Source: Pseudomonas sediminis (GTDB taxonomy: Bacteria; Pseudomonadota; Gammaproteobacteria; Pseudomonadales; Pseudomonadaceae). Taken from it: 64,000 nt of DNA. Shown here piece after piece: positions 27,262 through 36,006 of the stretch. Numbering within the stretch: the first letter of the stretch is position 1; every line of letters begins with the position of its first letter. Location: contig NZ_CP154631.1 of the NCBI RefSeq assembly GCF_039555755.1, positions 3,472,001 to 3,536,000 of the forward strand. The letters run 5' to 3'. The notes under the pieces were generated by a model, which was given only the letters and a program-made list of their open reading frames with translations, was not told the origin of the DNA and did no database searches. A program made the translations under genes and the position numbers.

Positions 27262-27826
27262 GTGACCACGGAATTGCCCTACGACTTCATTGCCATAGGC
27301 CTGGGGCCTTTCAATCTCGGGCTGGCATGCCTGGCGGAGCCTCTGGGGAGCCGCAGCCTGTTTCTCGACAGAAAGGCCGAACTCAGCTGGCACCCCGGCA
27401 TGCTGCTGGACGGCACCACGCTACAGAATCCCTTCCTCGCCGATCTGGTCTCGATGGCCGATCCCACCAGTCGTTTCAGCTACCTCAACTACTGCAAGCA
27501 GCAAGGCCGCTTGTACAACTACTACATCCGTGAGAACTGGTACCTGTCGCGCCAGGAGTTCGACCGCTACTGCAAATGGGCGGCGGCTCAGTTGGACAAT
27601 CTGCGCTATCAGCATGACGTGCAGGAGGTATGGTACGACGCCTCGCTGCCCGGTTATGTGCTGGCCGGGGTGCGTGGCGATACCGGCGAAGGTTTCCAGT
27701 ACCGCTGCCGCAAGCTGGTGATCGGTATCGGCGGGGTGCCGCACATCCCCACCTGTTGTAGCCCGGGCGATGCCCGCCAGGCGCTGCATACCTCGGCTTA
27801 CCTGGGCGGCAGGGGAGCGCCTCTGC
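27262..27826 (+). pseudogene. Truncated lysine/ornithine/diamine N-monooxygenase (IucD/AlcA-like)
   Basis: From GTG 27262, which is preceded by GAGGTGCAAC, the product begins like siderophore N-hydroxylases: FAD motif IAIGLGPFNLGLACL, then KAELSWHPGMLLDGTTLQNP, DLVSMADPTSRFSYLNYC and VIGIGGVPHIPTCC. Similarity stops after ALHTSAYL (about 27804), so only some 180 of about 440 residues remain. The NADPH-binding and substrate half is missing, and the frame then runs out of phase through the MFS gene. The 3' part was probably deleted, joining the 5' part to the exporter. In the alcaligin pathway this enzyme hydroxylates putrescine. It is not expected to work. Confidence 0.85.
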
Positions 27827-29026
27827 ATGAACCTGCGCACCACCATTCTGATCATGTCGGGCTTCGGCGTGATCAGCGATTCGATTCTGATCGCCTTTTA
27901 CCCGCAGTTCTTCGAAAACCGCTACGGCGTGACCAGCCCGGTACACGTGGGAGCCTATATCGCCGCCATCTCGATTGCGGTGATGTGCATGCTGCCGGTG
28001 TGGGCGCGGGTGGCCAGACGCGTCGAGACCATGCACCTGCTGCTCTACACCCAAGGCGCGGCTGCGCTGTTCTGCCTGGCCTCGATCTGGGCGCCGAATG
28101 TCGAGAGCTACTGGGCGCTGAGCCTGATGATGTTCATGACCAAGGCCAGCTACCTGCTGATGTTCCCCTACCTGATGCGCCTGGAAGCACCGCAGAACCA
28201 CAGCCTGGTGATCGGCCTGCTGTCGGTGGTCATCCATATCGGCGCGATCTTCGGCGCTGCCGTCGGTGGCATGGCGCTGGAGCACTACGGGCCGAGTTTC
28301 TGCATTGCCCTGATGGCGGCCGGGGATGTGGCGCAGATGGCGCTGTGTCTCTATCTGATCCGCACGGGAAAGGTGGTCAAGGTGCTCAGTAGCGAAGAGA
28401 AGAGTGGCCAGGAACCGCTACCGCGACGCAGCCCGCAGGCGCTGTCGGCGCTGCTCAAGTTGTGCCTGCTGATGTTTCTCTTCGACTTCAGCGCCTACCT
28501 GGTGCGGCCGTTCTTCACTCTGTACTGGGAGGCGCGCACGGGGCTGCACGAGCCGCTGCTGACCGGCCTGGTGTTCGCCATTCCCGGCATCGTCGCGCTG
28601 CTCGCGTTACTGCTCAAACACCTGGTCGTGCAGCAACCGCGTTGGGTCGATCACACCCTGTTCAATCTGCTGCTTGGCGCCTTGGGGCTGGCACTGCAGG
28701 CCAGCGAGTCGCCGGAGCTGATCATCATTGGCCGCTGCCTGTATGGCTGGGCGCTGTATCAGGTGATCGTCAAGCTCGAGGTCACCCTGTTCAAGGTCAG
28801 CACGCCGGATGCCTATGCCCGCGACTTTGGCGTCACCAACTTCTTCCAGAACCTGGGCGTGCTGCTGTCTTCGTTCGGCGCCGGATTCCTGGTCAACCTG
28901 GTCGGGATTCCGCTGACCTTCTTCATCGCCGCGGCAGGCCTGCTGCTGACGGCGATCATCGACTGCGGCTGGTTTGGCGTCGACCGCCGGCATGCCGCTC
29001 AGGGAGAACTCTGCCATGCCAACTGA
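27827..29026 (+). CDS. MFS transporter, probable siderophore exporter
   Basis: Read from ATG 27827 (MNLRTTILIMSGFGVISDSI), which is preceded by GGGGAGCGCCTCTGC, the protein has 399 residues and about 12 membrane helices. It belongs to the major facilitator superfamily and sits inside a hydroxamate siderophore operon, where the alcaligin locus also carries an MFS exporter. Export of the siderophore is inferred from context. The gene begins right at the deletion junction of the monooxygenase, and its ATG and ribosome site are intact. Its last 11 bases overlap the acyltransferase gene. Confidence 0.85.
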   Translation: MNLRTTILIMSGFGVISDSILIAFYPQFFENRYGVTSPVHVGAYIAAISIAVMCMLPVWARVARRVETMHLLLYTQGAAALFCLASIWAPNVESYWALSLMMFMTKASYLLMFPYLMRLEAPQNHSLVIGLLSVVIHIGAIFGAAVGGMALEHYGPSFCIALMAAGDVAQMALCLYLIRTGKVVKVLSSEEKSGQEPLPRRSPQALSALLKLCLLMFLFDFSAYLVRPFFTLYWEARTGLHEPLLTGLVFAIPGIVALLALLLKHLVVQQPRWVDHTLFNLLLGALGLALQASESPELIIIGRCLYGWALYQVIVKLEVTLFKVSTPDAYARDFGVTNFFQNLGVLLSSFGAGFLVNLVGIPLTFFIAAAGLLLTAIIDCGWFGVDRRHAAQGELCHAN

Positions 29027-29600
29027 AGCCATTGCGCTGAGCCAGCCACGGTCGTTGCTCGACCCGCATTTCACCTTGCGTCCGTTGCGCCTCGTCGAGG
29101 ACGTTGCGGTGATCCACCCCTGGTACCAGATGGATTACGCCCACTACTGGAACATGCAGAACATGACCCTGGAGGCGACCCGCGACTTCTACGCCGACGC
29201 CATGGGCAGCGGTCACATGCGTGCCTTCATGGGCTTTTACCGGGGGGCGCCGGCCTTCGTTATGGAGTGCTACGACCCCCGGCATGACCTGCTCGGCGAA
29301 CTCTATGCAGTGCAGCCCGGTGATCTCGGTATGCACTTTTTCGTCGGGCCGAGCGCCCAACCGATTCGCCACTTCACCCGTGACGTGTTGCGCGCGGTCA
29401 TGGCCTTTCTCTTCGATGAACTCGGTGCCCGCCGCGTGGTGGTGGAGCCTGACATTCGCAATCACAAGGTGCATCGCCTCAATCGCCTGGTCGGCTTCGT
29501 CGAGGCAGGGTCCGTGGAGCTGCCTGCCAAGAGCGCACTGCTGGCGTTCTGCACGCCCGCCGATTTTTTCCAATCACTTGAAGGATCAAGCCCGCTATGA
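29016..29600 (+). CDS. GNAT siderophore acyltransferase (IucB/AlcB-like)
   Basis: This 194-residue protein starts at ATG 29016, after GGGAGAACTCTGCC. It resembles the IucB/AlcB/RhbD group that acylates hydroxylated diamines or lysine. Landmarks are VIHPWYQMDYAHYWNMQNMT, the AcCoA/succinyl-CoA region DLGMHFFVGPS and VVVEPDIRNHKVHRLNRLVG. It overlaps the MFS gene upstream and shares ATGA with the NIS synthetase start downstream, so translation is coupled. No lesion is visible, but its substrate cannot be made while the monooxygenase is broken. Confidence 0.85.
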   Translation: MPTEAIALSQPRSLLDPHFTLRPLRLVEDVAVIHPWYQMDYAHYWNMQNMTLEATRDFYADAMGSGHMRAFMGFYRGAPAFVMECYDPRHDLLGELYAVQPGDLGMHFFVGPSAQPIRHFTRDVLRAVMAFLFDELGARRVVVEPDIRNHKVHRLNRLVGFVEAGSVELPAKSALLAFCTPADFFQSLEGSSPL

Positions 29601-31457
29601 CTTCTCCTCGCCTGGATCATCCTGTCGCTGTCGTCGCCCACCTCACTCCGGAGCTGTGGCGCAAGGTCAATCGCCTGTTGGTGCGCAAGGCCCTTGCCGA
29701 GTACGCCCACGAGCAGCTGTTCAGCCCGCAGGTGCTGGGTGCGGCCGAGCGCGAAGGCTGGCAGCACTACGAGCTGGCTGCCGATACCGTGGGCTGCGTG
29801 TATCGCTTCGAGGCGCGCAACATGGCCCTGCGTCATTGGCATATCGAGCCGGCCAGCATCGAACGCCTGCTCGATGGTCAGGTGCAGACGCTCGATGCGC
29901 TGACCTTCATCATCGACTTCAAGCACACGCTGGGCATTCCGGCGGACAAGTTGCCGGTGTATCTGGATGAAATCAGCAGCACGCTCTACGGTGCTGCCTT
30001 CAAGCATGGCGAACGGGCGCTGAGCAGCGCCGAACTGGCCGACGCCGACTACCAGACCATCGAGGCGGCGATGATCGAGGGCCACCCGGGTTTCGTCGCC
30101 AATAACGGACGCCTGGGCTTCAACGCCTTTGACTACCACGCCTACGCGCCAGAAACCGGCTCGCGCTTCGCCATCATCTGGCTTGCTGTGCACCGCGACA
30201 ACGCGCACTTTGCCGCCGTGCCTGGGCTGGATCACGAGCAACTGCTGCGTGACGAGCTGGGCGAGGCGCAGTTGCAGGCCTACCGCCAGCAATTGCGCGA
30301 GCAGGGACTCAACGCCGATGACTACCTGTTGATGCCGGCCCATCCCTGGCAGTGGTTCAGCAAGCTGAGCCTGATGTTCGCTGCCGACATCGCCCAGCGC
30401 AAAATCGTGCCACTGGGGCGTAGCAGCGACGAGTACGTCGCTCAGCAGTCGCTGCGTACCTACTACAACATGTCGCAGCCGCAACGCTGCTAGGTGAAGA
30501 CCTCGCTGTCGATCCTCAACATGGGGTTTATGCGCGGCCTGTCGCCGTATTACATGGCCGGTACGCCTGCGATCAACGCCTATCTCGATCAGTTGATCAG
30601 CAGCGACCCGGTGCTGCGTGAATACGGTTTCAGCATCCTGCGCGAAGTCGCCTCGGTGGGGTACCGCAACCGCTACTACGAGGCGGCGCTGGAGACCGAC
30701 AGCCCGTTCAAGAAGATGCTCTCGGCGCTGTGGCGGGAGAGCCCCGGCAGCCGCCTGAATAGCGGCGAACGGCTGATGACCATGGCCGCGCTGTTGCACG
30801 TCGACCCACAGGGCCAGGCCCTGCTGCCCGAGCTGATCCGCCGCTCCGGGTTGGCGCCGCGGGCCTGGATACGTCGTTACATGGATGCCTTCCTGCGCCC
30901 GCTGATGCACTGCTTCTATGCGCACCACCTGGTGTTCATGCCGCATGGCGAGAACCTGATTCTGGTGCTCGACGGCCACGTGCCGGTGCGCGCGATCATG
31001 AAGGACATCGCCGAGGAGTCGGCGATTCTCGACAAGGACGCGCAAATGCCGCCGGGTCTGGAGCGCTTGGCCGTGGACGTGCCGGAGGACTACAAGATTC
31101 TCGGCATCTTCATCGACGTGTTCGACGGCGTGTTCCGCCATATGAGCCAGATTCTCGAAGAGAACCAATGCATGAGCGAGAGTGAATTCTGGCGCGGTGT
31201 CGCCGAGTCAGTGATCGACTATCAGCGCGCACCCGGAACTGGCCGAGCGCTTCGCGCGCTATGACTTCTTCGCGCCGAGCTTCCTGCATTCGTGCCTGAA
31301 CCGCCTGCAGTTGAAGAACAACCTGCAGATGGTCGACCTGGCAAACCCAGCGGGCAGCCTGATCATGGCCGAGCCGCTGGTCAACCCGGTTGCCCAGTTC
31401 GCGCCGCGTGGCGAGCAGGAATCGGCACCAGGGCGTATCGCCGAGCTACAGCGCTAG
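29597..31457 (+). pseudogene. Broken NIS siderophore synthetase (IucA/IucC, AlcC-like)
   Basis: The sequence is that of an NRPS-independent siderophore synthetase: IEGHPGFVANNGRLGFNAFD, LMPAHPWQW and SLSILNMGFMRGLSPYYMAG. It would condense hydroxamate precursors using ATP. Two lesions are visible. An in-frame TAG at 30491-30493 replaces the usual Tyr in QRC-Y-VKTSL, and the same frame continues. Near 31227-31232 a CGCGCGC run has lost two bases, so the true end (AHPELAERFARYDFFAPSFL, ending with TAG at 31455-31457) is out of frame. The intact protein would be about 620 residues. ATG 29597 overlaps the acyltransferase stop and has AAGGA upstream. Confidence 0.9.
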
Positions 31458-31626
31458 CTGCCAGCCCCGTCAGGCGGCGCCTGGGCGGGGCAACGACTTC
31501 CATGGTCTGGATTGGGCCATAGCCCAGAGCCTGAGGCGTTGGCGCGCTGACGCGGGCGGGATCGGTGCAGGCCGGTTTCAGCTCGCGGCTGCCAGCCAGC
31601 CCAGAGTTCGCTGCAAGGAGCCACGC

Positions 31627-32811
31627 ATGTACAACCCCAGTCGTACCGCTCAGTTTGCTGCCACGCCTTACGATTTTCGCGCCACCGAGCCGCAGTTACC
31701 GATTCAAAGCTACTGCGACCCGGCGATCTACGAGTGCGAGCAGGAGCTGATCTTCCGCCACTGCGCCAACTACATCGGCCACGAGAAGATGGTGCCCGAG
31801 CTAGGCGACTGGTACGCGCTACCGCACGAGGAGCACAGCCGCATCCTGGTGCGTAACGAGCATGGCGTGGAGTTGCTGTCCAACGCCTGCCGTCACCGTC
31901 AGGCACTGATGCTCGGCGACTTCAGCCCGGGCAGCGATGCCAGCAGCGTGCGCCGGGGCAATCTGCGCGCCACCGGCAATCGCATCATGTGTCCGCTGCA
32001 CGCCTGGACGTACGACACCAGCGGGCTGATCGTCGGTGCGCCGAAGTTTCCACAGAAGCCCTGCCGCAACCTGCCACGCTACCCCCTGCACAACGTTGCC
32101 GGCTTTCTCTTCGAGGGGCCGCGTGACCCGGCCGCCGACATCGGCGCGTTGTTCCGCCGTCCGGATATGGACTTCTCAGACTACCAGCTCGACCACGTCG
32201 AGATGCACCCGTGCAAGTGCAACTGGAAGACCTTCATCGAGATCTACAACGACGACTACCACATCGCCTCTTTCCATCCTGGCCTGCGCCGCTACGTGCG
32301 CAGCGATGGCCTGCAGTGGGACTACGGCGACTGGTACAGCCTGCAGCGCATCAACGTGAATCCCAACCTGGCGCGCGCCGGCACCGATACCTACCGCGCC
32401 TGGCATGAAGGCCTGATGGCCGTGCATGGCGATGCCGCGCCGGACTTCGGTGCGATCTGGGCCAGCTACTACCCGACGCACATGATCGAAGTGTTTCCCC
32501 ATGCCCTGGTGCTTTCCACCGTTTACCCCAAGGGCGTGCACGAGTGCCTCAACGTTGTCGAGTTCTATTACCCGCAGGCGCTGTGCGAAGGCAATCGCGA
32601 GCTGGTCGAGGCGCACCGCGCCGCCTACATGGAAACCGCCATCGAGGACGACGAGATCGCCGAGCGAACCGATGCCGGCCGGCGTGCACTGTATCAGCGC
32701 GGCGTCGATGACAGCGGCCCGTACCAGATACCGCTGGAGGAGGGCATGCAGCACTTCCACGGTTGGTATCGCCAGGTGATGGGCCAGTCCCTGGCTGCCG
32801 AGCGCTGCTAA
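31627..32811 (+). CDS. Rieske-type oxygenase, siderophore locus (AlcE-like)
   Basis: The 394-residue protein, from ATG 31627 with AAGGAGCCACGC before it, is a ring-hydroxylating-oxygenase-like alpha subunit. The Rieske 2Fe-2S ligands are Cys/His in NACRHRQAL and CPLHAWTYD. The mononuclear-iron site lies in EIYNDDYHIASFHPGLRRY. In the alcaligin pathway a protein of this type (AlcE) hydroxylates the siderophore backbone, and the position after the NIS synthetase matches. No lesion was found. A 169-bp spacer without an obvious gene separates it from the broken synthetase. Confidence 0.85.
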   Translation: MYNPSRTAQFAATPYDFRATEPQLPIQSYCDPAIYECEQELIFRHCANYIGHEKMVPELGDWYALPHEEHSRILVRNEHGVELLSNACRHRQALMLGDFSPGSDASSVRRGNLRATGNRIMCPLHAWTYDTSGLIVGAPKFPQKPCRNLPRYPLHNVAGFLFEGPRDPAADIGALFRRPDMDFSDYQLDHVEMHPCKCNWKTFIEIYNDDYHIASFHPGLRRYVRSDGLQWDYGDWYSLQRINVNPNLARAGTDTYRAWHEGLMAVHGDAAPDFGAIWASYYPTHMIEVFPHALVLSTVYPKGVHECLNVVEFYYPQALCEGNRELVEAHRAAYMETAIEDDEIAERTDAGRRALYQRGVDDSGPYQIPLEEGMQHFHGWYRQVMGQSLAAERC

Positions 32812-32913
32812 GGCGCGCGTATCGGCCCGATATGGAGGTTGCCGCAATGAGCTGATTTCCCTTTGCGCAGTGCCCACGTGTTATCCAACTCAACCAAGAA
32901 AAAGTGTCTGCCC

Positions 32914-35100
32914 ATGAAAATGATTCCCCACTCGCAACACCCGGCGCGCTTGTGCGCTTCCTGCAGCTCTCGCGTACTGGCCATGGCTCTGTGCCTGGCA
33001 CCGCTGGCCTGGCCCGTGGTGGCCGCCGAGGCCGAGGCAGAAGGTGACGCGCTGGTGCTGCAGTCGGTCAGCGTCACCGGTATCGACCAGGCGCCGCCCG
33101 TGGTTACCGAGCAGAGCGACTCCTACACCCTGGGTCACAGCGGCACGGCGACCAAGCTCGACCTGACGCCGCGGCAAACGCCGCAAACCCTCACCAGCGT
33201 GAACCGTTAGCAGCTCGACGACTTCAAGCTCGGCAATGCCAACGATGCCCTGCAGGCGGCGGGCATCGGCGTGCAGCGGGTAGAGACCGATCGCACCTAC
33301 TTCACCGCGCGTGGCCTGGATGTGAACAACTTCCAGATCGATGGAATCGGTGTGCCGTTCTCCTCGGAAGAGCAAATGGGCGACATCGATACCTTCCTCT
33401 ACGACCGGATCGAGATTCTCAAGGGCGCCAACGGCCTGACCTCCAACCCCGGCAACCCTTCGGCGACGATCAACTTCGTGCGCAAGCGCCCGACCCGCGA
33501 AACCCAGGCGCAGCTGGGCTTCAGTTATGGCTCCTGGCAGACCCGACTGCTGGAGGCCGATGTGTCCGGCGCGCTCAACGACAGCGGCACGCTGCGCGGG
33601 CTCGCCCTGGTCGCCGGGCAGGAGGGCAACTCCTATCTGGATCGCTACCAGCCGAGCAAGACGCTGTTCTCCGGCATCCTGGAGGCCGACCTGACCGACA
33701 GCAGCACCGCGACCATCGGCTACTCCAAACAGCGCAACCGCCCGGAAGGCATCATGTGGAGCGCGCTATCGCTGTACTACACCAACGGCTCCAAAGTGCG
33801 TTATGACCGTTCGCACAACACTGCGCCGGACTGGACCTACTGGGATACCGATGACGAACAGACCTTCGCTGAGCTGAAAACCGATTGGGGTGGCGGCTGG
33901 CAGACCCAGGTGACCCTCAACTACCGCGAGATCGGCTCCGACGCCGAGATGCTCATGGCCGGCGGCGTGCCGGATGCAAGCACCGGACTGGGACTGACCA
34001 CCTATGCGTCGAAGTTCGACCGTACCGAGCGCCAACTGCTGGGCGATGCCTCGGTCAAGTGGCCGTTCGAGCTGTTCGGTCGTACCCATGAGGTGGTGCT
34101 GGGCAGCAATTGGTCGCGCACCCGCGCGCACTGGACCTCCAGCGACGATGCCGCGGGGGTGGCGCTGCCTCCGGTATGGGATTACGACGGCAACTATCCG
34201 CGCCCGGATTTCGCCAGTGTCACCAGCTGGGCCGACTACACGACCTATCGCCGCAGCTATTACGCGGCTGGGCATTTCGCCCTGAGCGACCAGCTCAAGT
34301 TGATCACCGGGGTCAACCACAGCAACCTCAAGAGCAGTGGCGAACGTGTCGGCGAAGGCCATCAGTACGACAAGAGCAAGTCCACGCCCTATGTCGGCCT
34401 GACCTACGACCTCAATGACAACTACTCGCTGTATACCAGCTATACCGAGATCTTCAGCCCGCAGTACCAGGTCGATCGCAACCATGCCTTGCTCGAGCCG
34501 ATCGAGGGCAACAACATCGAGGGCGGGATCAAGGGCGAATGGTTTGACCGTCGCCTCAATGCCAGCTTCGCCCTGTTCCGTACCAAGCAGGACAACCCCC
34601 CCAAGTACGCCGGTTTCGATCAGGCGGAGGGTTTCTCCTACTACCAGGGCGTGGACACCAAAATCGAAGGTTATGAGCTGACAGTGGCTGGCCAGTTGAC
34701 GCCAGGCTGGCAGGCCAGTGCCGGTCTGACGCATCTGTTCTCGATCCGCGATGGTGACGGCAGCAGCACGCGTACCTTCATTCCGCAGAACACCCTCTAT
34801 CTGGCCACCACCTATCAGGTGCCGCAGGTACAGGGCTTGAAGGTGGGCGGCAGCGTCAACTGGCAGAGTGAGATCTTCCGTGAGCAGGGCACGTCGACCA
34901 CCGGCGAGACCATCGTCAGCCGTCAGGGCTCCTACGCCGTGGTCAACGCGTTGGCCAGCTACGACATCGATCCGCACTTCAATGTCTCGCTCAACGTCAA
35001 CAACCTGTTCGACCGCAAGTACCTGACCAGCCTGTACTGGCCGCAGTCCTACTATACGCCGTCGCGTAATGCGATGCTGAGTCTGAGCTGGAAGTACTGA
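32914..35100 (+). pseudogene. TonB-dependent siderophore receptor with amber codon (FauA-like)
   Basis: ATG 32914 begins an exported protein (signal around CLAPLAWPVVAAEAEAEG) with a TonB box-like stretch LQSVSVTG and plug-domain start KLDLTPRQTPQTLTSVNR. Codon 99 is TAG (33208-33210), where the family has Gln. The same frame continues intact for about 630 codons through plug and barrel (DGIGVPFSSEEQMGDIDTFL; YDRIEILKGANGL) to the terminal aromatic SLSWKY. Apart from this one codon the receptor looks complete, at about 728 codons. It is expected to be non-functional unless the amber codon is suppressed or is a sequencing error. Confidence 0.88.
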
Positions 35101-35111
35101 TCCCGCCCCGC

Positions 35112-35141
35112 AGCCCCGCCTGATCACAGGCGGGGCTTTCT
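35112..35141. terminator. Bidirectional terminator between receptor and binding protein
   Basis: AGCCCCGCC (35112-35120) and GGCGGGGCT (35129-35137) form a strong hairpin followed by TTCTATT. It separates two convergent genes and can serve both. Confidence 0.75.
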
Positions 35142-36006
35142 ATTGCCCCGGCAGTTTCAGCAGCGCTTCGCTGATGGCTTCCGCCAGGTACTGCACGCTG
35201 AACACGCCGCCGTGAGTCCAGGTCGCACGCATGCTGGTCAGGCGCTGCTGGCGCACGAATGGCATGGCCTGCCACAGGCGGGTGGTGAACAGGCGTTCCT
35301 GCTGGGTGAAGGGCTCGATGTAGATCACCACGCCATCCTCGATAGTGCCGAGCTGGGTGACCGGCGCCTGGATATTGCCCCAGCGGCTGACTGGCACTGC
35401 TTGGGCCGGCTGCAGGCCGAGCAAGGTCATGGCGTGCTGCGGCAGTGAATTGGGGCCGAAGATGCAGACCTGGGTGGCCGATGCGAAACGGATAAGAGTG
35501 ACCTTGGGCAACTCACCGCCGAAGTGTTGCAACAGGTGTTGGCGCAAATCGTCGATGCGCTGTTCCATCTGTTGCAGACGCTGTTGCGCCAGATCACTGC
35601 GCTGCAGGCGTGCGGCCAGGTCCAGGTAGTTGTCGCGCTGTAGTTGCAGGTTGTCCTGCTGCTGGGTGAAGTCACCGTAGCTGAGCACCGGTGCGATGCG
35701 CTCCAGTGGTTGGCGCATGTCCTCCAGCAGTGGCGTGATCAGGATCAGCTCGGGGTTCAACTGGACCAGCCGCTCCAGGTTCGGTTCGGTACGAGTGCCG
35801 GCGTTGGCCACTTCGGCGGGTAGCGTTGTATGCACCACCCAGTCGCGGTAATCCGGGGCGTCGGCCACGGTCAGCGGGGTGATCCCCAGTTGCAGCAGAT
35901 GTTCGGCAGGCTCCCAGCTCAGCGCGGCAATACGCGGTTCGGCCGGCTCGGCCAGTGGTAGCCAGCAGAGCAGGGGCAGGCAGAGCAGCATCGTGCAGCG
36001 CTTCAT
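35140..36006 (-). CDS. Iron-siderophore ABC transporter binding protein (FhuD-like)
   Basis: The 288-residue protein has a signal peptide (MKRCTMLLCLPLLCWLPLAE) and a type III periplasmic-binding fold of the FhuD/FecB kind. This is shown by RIAALSWEPAEHLLQLGITP and VQLNPELILITPLLEDMRQP. It should carry a ferric siderophore across the periplasm to the permease. Its ATG overlaps the permease stop (ATGA at 36003-36006), so the two are cotranslated. No lipobox was seen. It is convergent with the broken receptor gene. Confidence 0.88.
   Translation of the reverse strand: MKRCTMLLCLPLLCWLPLAEPAEPRIAALSWEPAEHLLQLGITPLTVADAPDYRDWVVHTTLPAEVANAGTRTEPNLERLVQLNPELILITPLLEDMRQPLERIAPVLSYGDFTQQQDNLQLQRDNYLDLAARLQRSDLAQQRLQQMEQRIDDLRQHLLQHFGGELPKVTLIRFASATQVCIFGPNSLPQHAMTLLGLQPAQAVPVSRWGNIQAPVTQLGTIEDGVVIYIEPFTQQERLFTTRLWQAMPFVRQQRLTSMRATWTHGGVFSVQYLAEAISEALLKLPGQ

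Noticed and set aside
27250..28392. 380-codon frame read as one protein
   Set aside because: Only the first ~180 codons resemble a monooxygenase; the rest is an out-of-frame reading of the MFS gene.
29462..31168. 568-codon minus-strand frame opposite the NIS synthetase
   Set aside because: It is longer than the broken sense frames, but the sense strand carries clear NIS motifs and this one none.
33766..35127. 453-codon minus-strand frame opposite the receptor
   Set aside because: Antisense shadow of the TonB receptor barrel.
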